From: CAJXMH01 sp964001305 | GTDB taxonomy: Bacteria; Bacteroidota; Bacteroidia; Flavobacteriales_E; Vicingaceae | Direction: 5' to 3' | Assembly (NCBI GenBank): GCA_964001305.1 | Contig: CAXFAI010000003.1 | Span: 1 to 64,000 of the forward strand | DNA: 64,000 nt | Shown: in pieces, positions 7,429 through 16,697 of the stretch | Layout: each line of letters starts with the position of its first letter | How positions within the stretch are numbered: the stretch's first letter is position 1 | Program-made: the position numbers and the translations under genes | Notes under the pieces: generated by a model | Databases searched by the model: none | Seen by the model: the letters and a program-made list of their open reading frames with translations, nothing else | Told to the model about the DNA's origin: nothing

Positions 7429-7935
7429 ATGAAAACCTATCTAATCGCGTTAACACTTCTTTTGGGTTCAAACTTTATTCAAGCTCAAAATTTTGTTATT
7501 CCACAAGCTCCCCAGTTAGAAGTGGCCGAAGACTATGAAAAATACCATGAAGATATTTTAAAAGGTATTGAATGGGTTTTGAAGACTCCCTTAAACAAAG
7601 AAGTTGAAAAGCGAAATCAGTTTGGAGAATTTTTCATCAAGTGGATTGAAGGAAGCGCCGCTGTTACTATTGAACTACATGCAGGAGTTCTTCCATTTAT
7701 AGAATCGAAACCTGAAATGTTGATTTACTTTATGTACGGATGGACGCAAAAATCATTGAAACAAGAAGGGAAATTAAGTATTGAAGAAGGCAGTTATGCC
7801 GGTTTAGAAGCGGTTGCAAATTATTATGAGCAACATAAGAGCCTAATCGGAAATGACAAAAGCTTGAACAAAATTGTAAAGCTTAATAAGAAAGACCAAT
7901 TGATGGAATATATTAAAAAAGAACTAAAGAGTTGA
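7429..7935 (+). CDS. Secreted hypothetical protein
   Basis: 168 residues with a good Sec signal peptide (MKTYLIALTLLLGSNFIQAQ, cleavage after AQA-like site near residue 19). The mature protein is helical and charged, with EDYEKYHEDILKGIEWVL and a C-terminal Lys-rich tail. I do not recognise a family. No lipobox, so it is likely periplasmic. It sits 4 bases after the DUF1801-like gene and is probably in the same transcript. Confidence 0.7.
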   Translation: MKTYLIALTLLLGSNFIQAQNFVIPQAPQLEVAEDYEKYHEDILKGIEWVLKTPLNKEVEKRNQFGEFFIKWIEGSAAVTIELHAGVLPFIESKPEMLIYFMYGWTQKSLKQEGKLSIEEGSYAGLEAVANYYEQHKSLIGNDKSLNKIVKLNKKDQLMEYIKKELKS

Positions 7936-8017
7936 TATTAAATTTCTATTAAGAATAATACATAGCTTTCGGTAAACCAACCATTTGGAGTTAATTTAAC
8001 ACTTCAATCTCCACATT

Positions 8018-9253
8018 ATGAAAAATGTTTTGTTTGCCTTGTTTTCTTTGGGAATACTACTTTCGGCTTGTACGAAAACCAAAATTATAAAGGAAACTTA
8101 TCAAATTCCCATTTATCAAAAATCAACGGAAGCGGAAGCAGAGGCAGGCCTAAGGCAAGAAGCGCCACACCAACGAAACGGTTTTGGAAATACTTATGTG
8201 TATCAAACCTACTTACTGATTAATGAAAGAGGCGTAGGAATTCACATTTACGACAATTCAGACACTTTAAATCCTGTGCCACTTTCCTTTATAAACATTC
8301 CAGGCAATATGGATATGGCCATTCAAAAGAATGTGTTGTATGCTGATTCATATGACGATTTATTGAGCCTAGATATTAGCAATATTCATCAAATTCAATT
8401 GATGCAGCGTTTAGACAATGTTTTTCCGCAATATCATCCTTCTGTTGGTAGAATTATTGGATATAAAGACACGACCATCACTTATGAACAAGAGGTAAGT
8501 AATTGGCCATTTACAACCTATGATGATGATTCAGGAACAACCTTTGAGTTGGCCAATACAGGCAATCAAACAGGAACGGCAGGTTCAATGGCTCGTTTTA
8601 CCATAGCTCATTCGCATTTGTATGCGGTTGATCGATCTAACTTACACACCTTTAGTATCATTAATGGTTCAAATGTTCAAAAAGTGAATCAACAAGCTAT
8701 CAACTTTTTTACAGAGGTAGAAACGATTTTCCCCTTTGGAGATCATTTGTTTTTAGGCTCAACGGATGGTATATTTATCTATGACATTACCAATCCCTCT
8801 AGTCCTTCTTATCTTTCTCAATTTACTCATGTTCGCTCTTGCGACCCAGTTTATGTGAGTGATAGTTTGGCATTTGTTACGCTCAGAAGCAATACCAATA
8901 ACTTTTGCACAGGAACAACCAATCAGTTAGACGTTTTGAATATTCAACAAATTGACCAACCTCAATTAATTCGTTCCTTTGGTATGAGTTCTCCTCATGG
9001 TTTGGGAGTTAAGGATTCTCTTTTGTTTATCTGCGAAGGGAATATGGGCTTAAAAGTGTATAATTTCCAAAAAAATTATCAAAACAATCGGATTTCCAAC
9101 ATTCAGTTAACTCAAAAAACATGGCTGAAAAACGTAGAAGCAATTGATATAATTCCTTTAAATGACCGAATAATTGTTGTAGGAAAGGATGAATTAAATC
9201 AATATGCTTACACAATTGATGGTCAATTAAGACACCTTTCCACCTTAAATTAA
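8018..9253 (+). CDS. Lipoprotein with LVIVD-type repeats
   Basis: 411 residues. The N-terminus MKNVLFALFSLGILLSAC is a lipoprotein signal with lipobox LSAC, acylated on Cys18. The mature region contains beta-propeller-like repeats of the LVIVD type (GVGIHIYDNSDTLNPVPLSFINIPG; LLSLDISNIHQIQLMQRL; GIFIYDITNPSSPSYLSQF; LDVLNIQQIDQPQLIRSF), common in Bacteroidota surface lipoproteins. It is probably anchored in the outer membrane or facing the periplasm. Ligand and role are unknown. An 82-base leader separates it from the upstream gene, so it may have its own promoter. Confidence 0.85.
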   Translation: MKNVLFALFSLGILLSACTKTKIIKETYQIPIYQKSTEAEAEAGLRQEAPHQRNGFGNTYVYQTYLLINERGVGIHIYDNSDTLNPVPLSFINIPGNMDMAIQKNVLYADSYDDLLSLDISNIHQIQLMQRLDNVFPQYHPSVGRIIGYKDTTITYEQEVSNWPFTTYDDDSGTTFELANTGNQTGTAGSMARFTIAHSHLYAVDRSNLHTFSIINGSNVQKVNQQAINFFTEVETIFPFGDHLFLGSTDGIFIYDITNPSSPSYLSQFTHVRSCDPVYVSDSLAFVTLRSNTNNFCTGTTNQLDVLNIQQIDQPQLIRSFGMSSPHGLGVKDSLLFICEGNMGLKVYNFQKNYQNNRISNIQLTQKTWLKNVEAIDIIPLNDRIIVVGKDELNQYAYTIDGQLRHLSTLN

Positions 9254-9312
9254 AACATTCCAATCAAAGCTTAATTGAATAATTCCGATTACCTTAGGCA
9301 TAAAAATCAATT

Positions 9313-9681
9313 ATGCGATTAGCAGCTCTTTTAACTATCATTATTTCTCAAATTCTTATACTCGGTATTTCAACCATTAGTATAAGTGCCGACAAGCTAA
9401 GTTTTATTAGCACTTTAGTTGTTGTGCTTATTGTAGCCTTTGCAAGCTCAGCACTTCTTCGAAATATACAATCTCTCAAAGTGAGAAATAATTACATCAT
9501 CAGTAGTATTATTGGAGTAATACTTGCCATTTTCTATTACTTATGGGCCAAAGAAAATGTTAATGCAACAGTTGACTGGCTCAGAGAAACGGGCATCTAT
9601 TTCTTAATGCTATTTATTGTACTCGCTGCTTTGGTTTTGTTTTTTACCAAATCAAAAGACAAATCAAGTTCAGTTGCTTAA
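9313..9681 (+). CDS. Small inner-membrane protein
   Basis: 122 residues with four predicted membrane helices (about residues 3-25, 29-49, 60-80 and 95-115) and a short Lys/Ser-rich cytosolic tail (TKSKDKSSSVA). No family recognised. It ends 3 bases before the GTG start of the next membrane-anchored protein, so the two are probably co-expressed. Confidence 0.7.
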   Translation: MRLAALLTIIISQILILGISTISISADKLSFISTLVVVLIVAFASSALLRNIQSLKVRNNYIISSIIGVILAIFYYLWAKENVNATVDWLRETGIYFLMLFIVLAALVLFFTKSKDKSSSVA

Positions 9682-9684
9682 GCC

Positions 9685-10410
9685 GTGAGTCCACTTCTAA
9701 AAAAGCAACGTAATCTGTTATTAAAAAGCAAAAGCATGAAAAATTATTTCAAATATGCCTTTGGTGAAATAATTCTTGTAGTGATTGGGATTTTGATAGC
9801 CATGTATATCAAGGGAAAGTATACAGAATCGCAAGAGCAAAAACACATAGAACGAACTACCATTCAAGTAATTAAAGACTTAAGAGCGGATACGACTCAA
9901 TTAAATGCAATTTTAAAAACCATTGAACCTCGTGAAGAAATATTCCTTTCAATTTTGGCGGACACGATGGATATAGATGATTTTAAAAACTGTAATGAAT
10001 GTGCTTACCTAATTTCTAGTCTTCAACCTTTTGAACCGGTTCAAAGTGGATATTTAATTCTTAAAGATTTAGAAACTGATTTAATCAGTTCGCAAGACTC
10101 TTTAATTCATGATACCAAACTTTTTTACTCTATGAGTATTCCCATGTTTACCCTCTTGGTTGATATGTTAAAAGAGGATGTATCAAGCAATTTAAAAGAT
10201 TGGCGTGACACACAGCCCTGGTATGCAGATTGGGTTCAAGGAAAAAGTACAGATGAGCTTATTGCCTATATGGCCAATGACCCAAGCTATAGAAATAAAG
10301 TAGCCAACTATTATTTATTGCTCTACAAAAACTACTTAAGAGCGCTAAGAAACTATAATTCAGAGGCTAGCAAATTAGCCGACCGTTGGGAGGTTGAATT
10401 AAATAAATAA
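9685..10410 (+). CDS. DUF6090-like membrane-anchored protein
   Basis: 241 residues from a GTG start. The N-terminal pattern, a basic stretch (SPLLKKQRNLLLKSKSMK) then YFKYAFGEIILVVIGILIAMYI, is the hallmark of the DUF6090 family, whose members usually read KYAIGEIVLVVIGILIALQ. The basic segment is part of the family pattern, which favours the GTG over the ATG at 9736. One membrane helix (about residues 25-43) is followed by a largely helical soluble domain with a CNEC motif near residue 98. Function unknown; such proteins are often multicopy in Bacteroidota. Confidence 0.8.
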   Translation: MSPLLKKQRNLLLKSKSMKNYFKYAFGEIILVVIGILIAMYIKGKYTESQEQKHIERTTIQVIKDLRADTTQLNAILKTIEPREEIFLSILADTMDIDDFKNCNECAYLISSLQPFEPVQSGYLILKDLETDLISSQDSLIHDTKLFYSMSIPMFTLLVDMLKEDVSSNLKDWRDTQPWYADWVQGKSTDELIAYMANDPSYRNKVANYYLLLYKNYLRALRNYNSEASKLADRWEVELNK

Positions 10411-10462
10411 GGCAGGTAGAAACTAAGGATATGGCTACTTTTGCAGGCCTAAAACTTAACCT

Positions 10463-11908
10463 ATGCGTAATATATTTATCCTTTTAGGAATATTATTTTC
10501 CTTTCAATTATCAGCTCAATACACAACAGCTGGAACCTCTTTAAATTGGAATTTTGATAGTCTAGCCAATCATTCAACGGCAGTTTCAAAATCTGGCAAT
10601 ACCTATCAAGTTACACAAGACATTGTTATTTCTTTAACAGATACGCTTCGAATTGATTCTAACATACGTGTTGAATTAGGCAATAATATTGAATTGGAGA
10701 TTTTAGGAAGTTTCATTTCAAATCCAAAAGACAGTGCTATTCTAACTGCAATAAACCCTTCTCAGGTATATGATCAAATTCGATTTGACGGAAGTGATTA
10801 CTCTTACTTTAACAAAACGACCTTTGAGTATGGAGGTGGCCTTAATGTTCTAAGCAGCAATTTCACGGTAGAAAATTGTGTATTTCAATTTAATGAAGCC
10901 GGTAACGACGGTGCCATTGATTTATTCAGGTCTAACTTAATCATCAGAAATAACCGCTTTATTGATAATCAAGGACCTGCTATTTCTTCAGGAGCCAATA
11001 TTGCTTCTGCTCCTCAAATTATTAATAACTACATTGAATCCAATGTGGCTAACGGAGCAAACAAATCTCAAATCAACTTTGGTACAACTGGTTCTGATAC
11101 ATTAATCATTAAAGGCAATACCATTAAAGGTCAGTACACCAATGCAGGTGGAATTGCGATTTTTCCAATTGGGAATGTATATGCAGTGATTGACTCGAAT
11201 GTAATCGATAGCAACCGCTACGGCATTGCCTTATTAAACGCTAACATTTGGGCAAGCGTGAGCAGAAATATTATTTCTAACAACAACATTCAAAACAACC
11301 CCAATTTAGGCGGTAGTGGTATTAATGTAATGGGTAACAATTCTACAACACCTATCATTAGTGAAAATAAAATTTACGGCAACTTATGGGGTATAACCAT
11401 TCAAAATACGGCTAAACCTAATATTGGAGATTTAAGACCTGCTTCTTATAATGTTGGCTTAAACGAAATTTATAATAACGGCAATGGAGGTTCATTGTAC
11501 AATATATTTAACAATACACCAGATTCCATTTATGCACAAAACAACATTTGGAACTATCCAAATTTGCAAGATGTGGAAAACACCATTTCTCACAAAACTG
11601 ATGATCCTAATTTAGGATATGTCCTTTACACACCAGTTTCTGCTTTAATTACTTCTTTGTCAGAGAAAGTACAAACCAATGAAGAATTGACTATTTACCC
11701 CAACCCTTCAGAAGGAAATATGACACTAAAGTCTTCTTTTAAAGTTTATGAGTTGGCATGGTATAACTTGAAGGGTCAGTTAGTGCAAACCAATCAAGTG
11801 AATGGAAGTAAACAACTTAGAATCAACGAAACAAACCTAAAAGGATACTATATTTTAAAGGTGGTTGGTAAAAATCAGCAAGCCTTTAAGCAACTGATTT
11901 TAGAATAA
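10463..11908 (+). CDS. T9SS-secreted right-handed beta-helix protein
   Basis: 481 residues. Signal peptide MRNIFILLGILFSFQLSAQ. Residues about 90-370 are a parallel beta-helix of the NosD/pectate-lyase-like type, with repeated Asn-rich turns (FRSNLIIRNNRFIDNQGPAI; DTLIIKGNTIKGQY; AVIDSNVIDSNRYGIALLN). The last 75 residues are a T9SS type A sorting domain (LTIYPNPSEGNMTL, LKGQLVQ, LKGYYILKVVG), so it is exported across the outer membrane and likely cell-surface attached or released. Catalytic residues could not be identified; it may be a glycan-binding or adhesive protein. Confidence 0.88.
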   Translation: MRNIFILLGILFSFQLSAQYTTAGTSLNWNFDSLANHSTAVSKSGNTYQVTQDIVISLTDTLRIDSNIRVELGNNIELEILGSFISNPKDSAILTAINPSQVYDQIRFDGSDYSYFNKTTFEYGGGLNVLSSNFTVENCVFQFNEAGNDGAIDLFRSNLIIRNNRFIDNQGPAISSGANIASAPQIINNYIESNVANGANKSQINFGTTGSDTLIIKGNTIKGQYTNAGGIAIFPIGNVYAVIDSNVIDSNRYGIALLNANIWASVSRNIISNNNIQNNPNLGGSGINVMGNNSTTPIISENKIYGNLWGITIQNTAKPNIGDLRPASYNVGLNEIYNNGNGGSLYNIFNNTPDSIYAQNNIWNYPNLQDVENTISHKTDDPNLGYVLYTPVSALITSLSEKVQTNEELTIYPNPSEGNMTLKSSFKVYELAWYNLKGQLVQTNQVNGSKQLRINETNLKGYYILKVVGKNQQAFKQLILE

Positions 11909-11938
11909 AGTTTATTCAACTTTTGACGTTGAAAAGTA

Positions 11939-11969
11939 AAGCCCGCCCATTTAGTTGAGCGGGCTTTTT
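11939..11969 (+). terminator. Intrinsic terminator after the beta-helix gene
   Basis: AAGCCCGC (11939-11946) and GCGGGCTT (11959-11966) form a strong GC stem with a 12-base loop, followed by TTTTG. It lies 31 bases after the stop codon and separates this gene from mpl. Confidence 0.85.
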
Positions 11970-12003
11970 GATTTAGTTTTATGCTAACAAATAACTAAAG
12001 AAT

Positions 12004-13368
12004 ATGAAAGTTCATTTTATTGCCATTGGAGGAAGTGCTATGCATAACATGGCGATTGCTTTGCATGAAAAAGGGTATCAGGTCAGTGGTTCGGATGATG
12101 AGATTTTTGAACCATCTAAAAGTCGCTTAGAAAAGCATGGACTACTTCCACAAAAAATGGGTTGGAATATAGAAAATATTCAAGCCGATTTAGATGCGGT
12201 AATCTTAGGAATGCATGCTAAGGCAGATAACCCTGAACTTTTAAAAGCTCAAGAACTAGGTTTAAAAATATACTCTTATCCCGAATATATTTATGAGCAA
12301 TCGAAAGACAAGAAACGATTAGTTATCGCCGGAAGTCATGGAAAAACCTCAATTACAGCTATGGTTATGCATGTGCTTAAGCAGGCAAAGCTCGACTTTG
12401 ATTATATGGTAGGGGCACAATTAGCGGGTTTTGACACCATGGTTCGTTTAACGGATGCCCCAATTATTGTCATTGAAGGCGATGAATACCTCTCCTCTCC
12501 TATTGATCGCAGACCTAAATTTTTTTGGTACAAACCACAGCATACCGTAATCAGTGGTATTGCTTGGGATCACATCAATGTTTTTCCCACTTTTGAGAAC
12601 TACTTAGAACAATTTAGTCAGTATTTAGCATCCCTACCTCAAGGTTCAGAAGTCTATTACTTTGAAGGAGATAAACATTTGTCTGATTTGGTAAGGAATT
12701 CAAACCTACCAATACATCACAGCGCCTATAATGCTCATAAACACAAAAAAGTTGGAGAAAAAACCGTTTTAATAAGCCCCGACAATAGTGAAATTCCGCT
12801 TGCTATTTTTGGTGACCATAATTTGCAAAATTTATCAGCTGCGAAACAGCTTTGTATGGCTGCCGGAGTTAATGAAGACTTATTTTATCAATCCATTTCT
12901 ACCTTTAAAGGAGCCGCGAAACGCTTGGAGCTAATTGCTGAAAGTAATGATTGTCTCGTCTATAAAGATTATGCACACTCTCCATCAAAACTTAAAGCAA
13001 CAACACAGGCCGTTAAAAAGCAATTTAGCCATAGGAAGTTAATTGCCATTATGGAGTTGCATACGTTTAGCAGTTTAAACAAAGCCTTTCTTTCTGAGTA
13101 TAGCGGAAGCATGTCTGCCGCCGATGAAGCACTAGTTTACTTTAACCCACATGCCATTGAGCACAAAGGCTTAAGTATGCTTTCAGAAAAAGATGTAGAA
13201 GAAGCCTTTTTGCCTTCAAAAGTGAAAGTAAGTAGTGATTCTAAGCAAGTTCAAGCTTGGCTTAAAGAGAAATCAATTATAAATAGCATTGTTTTACTTA
13301 TGACTTCAGGAAACTTTGACGGCTTGAATCTAAACGATTGGGCTCAAGAAATAATTACTAATTCCTAG
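12004..13368 (+). CDS. mpl: UDP-N-acetylmuramate:tripeptide ligase Mpl
   Basis: 454 residues, typical for the Mpl branch of Mur ligases. It joins recycled L-Ala-gamma-D-Glu-meso-DAP tripeptide to UDP-MurNAc in the cytoplasm, saving murein peptides. The N-terminal nucleotide fold begins HFIAIGGSAMHNMAIAL; the P-loop is GSHGKTS (110-116); the central domain includes IEGDEYLSSPIDRRPKF and IAWDHINVFPTFENY; the C-terminal domain starts near AAKRLELI and DYAHSPSKL. The SAMHNMA and SPIDRRPKF patterns are typical of Mpl rather than MurC. Its 3' end overlaps the convergent DUF4199 gene by 11 bases. Confidence 0.9.
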   Translation: MKVHFIAIGGSAMHNMAIALHEKGYQVSGSDDEIFEPSKSRLEKHGLLPQKMGWNIENIQADLDAVILGMHAKADNPELLKAQELGLKIYSYPEYIYEQSKDKKRLVIAGSHGKTSITAMVMHVLKQAKLDFDYMVGAQLAGFDTMVRLTDAPIIVIEGDEYLSSPIDRRPKFFWYKPQHTVISGIAWDHINVFPTFENYLEQFSQYLASLPQGSEVYYFEGDKHLSDLVRNSNLPIHHSAYNAHKHKKVGEKTVLISPDNSEIPLAIFGDHNLQNLSAAKQLCMAAGVNEDLFYQSISTFKGAAKRLELIAESNDCLVYKDYAHSPSKLKATTQAVKKQFSHRKLIAIMELHTFSSLNKAFLSEYSGSMSAADEALVYFNPHAIEHKGLSMLSEKDVEEAFLPSKVKVSSDSKQVQAWLKEKSIINSIVLLMTSGNFDGLNLNDWAQEIITNS

Positions 13369-13843
13369 CAAATTTTCGCATTAAAAAACTCAATATTCCG
13401 GAATAAAAACTCCCTAGTAGTAAAAATCCAATAAGTGTTACTGTGCTTTGAAAAAATGGGGAAAGTACTATTTCCCCTGTTTGGCGAGCTTGGTCTAAAT
13501 TCATCCCATTTTCTTCAGCTAAGCTCATTTGTCTTTCTAATTTCAAATCAAAGTAACTAGCATCAATGATTGCATAATAAGTATATACAAAAGCTGTCAT
13601 TGCAATGGCGTAGAGCCCTGCTATTCTCATTCCTGCTTTAAAGTCTTGTGGAAAACCGCTCTGTGTATTTGCAATCTTGTATTTTCGAATTCCCAGAAAA
13701 ACACCAGTCATTAGAATGAAGATGTTTCCAAAAATTGAAACCTGCTCAAAACTGCTAAACTGCCAATTTTGACTAAAGACAATCATTTTTAGAAGCACGG
13801 ATATAACCATCATCCATACCACGATTGAACTTGTTGACTTCAT
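13358..13843 (-). CDS. DUF4199-like membrane protein
   Basis: 161 residues with four membrane helices (about 5-24, 34-52, 70-92, 130-155). The spacing of the helices, with GIRKYKIANTQSGFPQDFKAGMRIAGLYAI between helices 2 and 3 and YYAIIDASYF after helix 3, is typical of the DUF4199 family of Bacteroidota membrane proteins; function unknown. It starts 9 bases after the rho stop on the same strand, so it is probably co-transcribed with rho. Confidence 0.8.
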   Translation of the reverse strand: MKSTSSIVVWMMVISVLLKMIVFSQNWQFSSFEQVSIFGNIFILMTGVFLGIRKYKIANTQSGFPQDFKAGMRIAGLYAIAMTAFVYTYYAIIDASYFDLKLERQMSLAEENGMNLDQARQTGEIVLSPFFQSTVTLIGFLLLGSFYSGILSFLMRKFARN

Positions 13844-13852
13844 AGCGAGAAT

Positions 13853-15487
13853 TTAGCCATTCATCGATATCAAGAACTCATCGTTGTCCTTGGTTTTGCG
13901 CATTCTATCTTTCAAGAAATCCATAGCTTCAACTGGGTTCATATCAGCAATATGATTTCGAAGTACCCACATTCTTTGTGTAACTTCTTTGCCCAATAAT
14001 AAATCCTCTTTTCTAGTTGAAGATGAAACAATATCAATAGCAGGATAAATTCTACGATTTGATATTCTACGATCAAGTTGTAGCTCCATATTACCTGTAC
14101 CCTTAAATTCTTCAAAAATAACCTCATCCATTTTTGAACCTGTATCAGTAAGAGCAGTTGACAAGATGGTTAAGGAGCCACCATTTTCAATTTTTCGAGC
14201 TGCACCAAAGAATCTTTTTGGTTTGTGTAATGCATTTGCATCAACTCCACCTGAAAGTACTTTTCCAGATGCTGGAGAAACGGTATTGTAAGCACGAGCC
14301 AGACGTGTAATTGAATCTAATAGGATCACCACATCGTGGCCACATTCTGTCATCCGTTTCGCTTTTTCCAAAACGATATTTGCAACCTTTACATGTCTCT
14401 CAGCAGGCTCATCAAAGGTTGAGGCAATAACCTCAGCATTTACACTTCTGGCCATGTCTGTCACCTCTTCTGGTCGTTCATCTATTAATAAAATTAATAA
14501 GTAAACTTCAGGATGATTAGCGGCAATTGCATTGGCAACCTCTTTCAATAAAGTGGTTTTACCAGTTTTAGGTTGCGAAACAATCAACCCTCTTTGTCCT
14601 TTACCTATTGGAGTAAACAAATCAATTACTCGGGTAGAAAGTGATTGTTGCTCATGTCCTGTTAATTTGAATTTCTCATAAGGAAACAAAGGAGTTAAAT
14701 AATCAAATGGTACACGATCTCTAACATATTCCGGATCTCTGCCATTAATTTCTTCTACTTTAATTAAAGGAAAATACTTTTCACCTTCTTTTGGCGGACG
14801 AACTGTACCACGTACCGTATCACCAGTCTTCAGACCAAATAATTTAATTTGGGATTGAGAAACATAAATATCATCAGGCGAATTAAGGTAGTTATAATCT
14901 GATGACCTTAAGAAGCCGTAGCCATCAGGCATCATTTCCAAAACACCTTCACCAGTTATAATGCCATCAAAATCAAATTCTTTCTTCGCAGGCTCTTTTC
15001 TCTCTTGATTATTAGCCCTTTGATTTTGATTATTGTTGTTCGAATTATTGTTAGTGTTGCTTCGGTGATTGTTACTTCTTGGATTTCGATTGTTGTTTTC
15101 CTTTTCACCGTTCTCAGAAGGCTTTGAATTGCTCAAACTCTCCTTTTTCTTGTCTTCAGAAGGTTTATTTTCTTCTTTCTGCTGTTTTAGTCGAGGTCTA
15201 ACTGTTCGTTCAGATGGTGCTTTTTTAGGATATGCTACCTTCTTCTCTTCTTTTTGTTCCTCTTTCTTTTGAGGCTTATCCGATTTTCCTTCCACCTTCT
15301 TGTTCTCCACTCTTTTTCTTGGAGCAGGCGCTTTTTTCTTAGCTGCTGCTTGTTCAGCTTGGTGATCTAAAATGGTGTAGATTAAATCTTCTTTCTTTAA
15401 TTTTTGAAACTTGCTTATTTCAAGCTCTTTAGCTATTTCTTTTAAATCAGCAACAGTCTTCTGGTTTAGCTGTATAATATCGTACAT
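13853..15487 (-). CDS. rho: Transcription termination factor Rho
   Basis: 544 residues, longer than the roughly 420 of E. coli Rho. Residues 1-45 are the Rho N-terminal helical domain (LKEIAKELEISKFQKLKKEDLIYTIL). Residues about 46-175 are a low-complexity insertion rich in Lys, Glu and then Asn. The RNA-binding cold-shock fold follows (GVLEMMPDGYGFLRS). The ATPase core has QPKTGKTTLLKEV (Walker A), LLILLIDERPEEVTDM (Walker B) and SGKVLSGGVDANALHKPKRFFGAARKIE (Q and R loop region, cited by its SGGVDANAL motif). It is a hexameric RNA translocase that ends transcription. Long disordered insertions are known in Bacteroidota Rho. Confidence 0.97.
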   Translation of the reverse strand: MYDIIQLNQKTVADLKEIAKELEISKFQKLKKEDLIYTILDHQAEQAAAKKKAPAPRKRVENKKVEGKSDKPQKKEEQKEEKKVAYPKKAPSERTVRPRLKQQKEENKPSEDKKKESLSNSKPSENGEKENNNRNPRSNNHRSNTNNNSNNNNQNQRANNQERKEPAKKEFDFDGIITGEGVLEMMPDGYGFLRSSDYNYLNSPDDIYVSQSQIKLFGLKTGDTVRGTVRPPKEGEKYFPLIKVEEINGRDPEYVRDRVPFDYLTPLFPYEKFKLTGHEQQSLSTRVIDLFTPIGKGQRGLIVSQPKTGKTTLLKEVANAIAANHPEVYLLILLIDERPEEVTDMARSVNAEVIASTFDEPAERHVKVANIVLEKAKRMTECGHDVVILLDSITRLARAYNTVSPASGKVLSGGVDANALHKPKRFFGAARKIENGGSLTILSTALTDTGSKMDEVIFEEFKGTGNMELQLDRRISNRRIYPAIDIVSSSTRKEDLLLGKEVTQRMWVLRNHIADMNPVEAMDFLKDRMRKTKDNDEFLISMNG

Positions 15488-15622
15488 GAAAAGTTAATAA
15501 GTAATCGGGTTAAGTAAATTCAGATAAATAAAATGTACTCTTCTAAGAATAGGTTCTCAGGGAATAGAGAATTCAATAGAATTATTGAATACAGCAATTT
15601 TAAGCATAAATATTGAATTGCC

Positions 15623-16648
15623 CTAATTCGTTTTTAGTTTGTAAATATTCTCAATAATTTCAACCACTTTCAAGCCTTCCAAGCTATTGGTTGTAACAGT
15701 TTTATTGCTCATTAAAGTATCAATCACATTTTGAATCACAAATTGATGATTGGCTGCACTTCCCTTATATTTTCCATAATCATTCGGAGGTAGGGTTTCT
15801 TCCAATTCAGGTTTTTGGTAGTTTTCAATGTGACAATAAACGATTTCGTTCATGTACTGTCCCCCTACTTTTACACTTCCTTTTTCTCCAATAATAGAAA
15901 TACTACTTTCCATATTTTGTCCGTAAACAGAAGTAGAATAGTTAATACTTCCTGCACCGCCATTTACAAAATCAAATTGAACAATTCCTGAGTCTTCAAA
16001 CTCAGTTGTTTCTTGGTGATTAAAATCATAAAAACTGGCTTTAATATTCGATATATCACCAAAAAGCCAATACATGGTATCTAAAAAGTGACTAAATTGA
16101 GTAAATAATGTTCCTCCATCTTGCTCTAGTTTTCCTTTCCAGTAATTTGCATCACCATGATTATAGTAGCCGGCATCTCTATTCCAAAAACAATTAATAT
16201 TCACCATGTAAATATCACCTAACAAATTACTTCCTACCACTTGCTTTAACCATTGGGCTGGTGGGCTATATCTGTTCTGCATGACACAAAATACACGCTT
16301 ATTCACTTGCAAAGAAGTATAAATCACTTTTTCAGCATCAGTTTTGTTCAAAGCCATTGGCTTTTCTACTACAACATGACAATTCATATTTAAGCCTTCT
16401 ATCGCTTGTTGAGCATGCAAAAAATTTGGTGTACAGATATTTACAACATCAATTTCAGGATGTTTTTCATAAAGCTCTTTGGTAGTTGTGTAAAACGGCA
16501 CTGAAAACTCTGATTCCAAATCAACTTTTAAAGACTCGTCAGTATCTACCATAGCTACTAGCTCAGCATCTTTATTAATTTTAACCATACTAGCATGTCT
16601 TCTGCCTATTCTACCTGAACCAACGATTGCAAATTTGATTTTTGACAT
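15623..16648 (-). CDS. Gfo/Idh/MocA-family sugar dehydrogenase
   Basis: 341 residues. N-terminal Rossmann fold with IVGSGRIGRRHASMV (NAD(P) binding), the family motif EKPMAL near residue 95, and a C-terminal alpha/beta domain with GGTLFTQFSHFLDTMYWLFG. Members oxidise or reduce nucleotide sugars and other polyols; the presence of galE in divergent orientation 50 bases away and of a polysaccharide operon further along suggests nucleotide-sugar chemistry, but the substrate cannot be read from the sequence. It has a 135-base downstream gap before rho and is probably a single-gene transcript. Confidence 0.88.
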   Translation of the reverse strand: MSKIKFAIVGSGRIGRRHASMVKINKDAELVAMVDTDESLKVDLESEFSVPFYTTTKELYEKHPEIDVVNICTPNFLHAQQAIEGLNMNCHVVVEKPMALNKTDAEKVIYTSLQVNKRVFCVMQNRYSPPAQWLKQVVGSNLLGDIYMVNINCFWNRDAGYYNHGDANYWKGKLEQDGGTLFTQFSHFLDTMYWLFGDISNIKASFYDFNHQETTEFEDSGIVQFDFVNGGAGSINYSTSVYGQNMESSISIIGEKGSVKVGGQYMNEIVYCHIENYQKPELEETLPPNDYGKYKGSAANHQFVIQNVIDTLMSNKTVTTNSLEGLKVVEIIENIYKLKTN

Positions 16649-16681
16649 TTGTATTTATAAGTTGAAAGTAAGCTATTTTTG
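16648..16681 (+). promoter_or_regulatory. Putative Bacteroidota-type promoter of galE
   Basis: TTTG (16648-16651), 22 bases, then TATTTTTG (16674-16681) fits the TTTG...TAnnTTTG promoter of this phylum's primary sigma factor. It ends 16 bases before the galE ATG. Recognised by consensus only. Confidence 0.45.
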
Positions 16682-16697
16682 AATTTCAAAAATAAGC

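Noticed and set aside
10436..10443. TACTTTTG as promoter box of the beta-helix gene
   Set aside because: It matches TAnnTTTG, but no TTTG box lies at a suitable distance and such 8-mers are frequent in AT-rich DNA.
15540..15600. ATTCAATAGAATTATTGAAT hairpin as terminator of the Gfo/Idh/MocA gene
   Set aside because: AT-only stem without a clear T-run on the minus strand; too weak to call.
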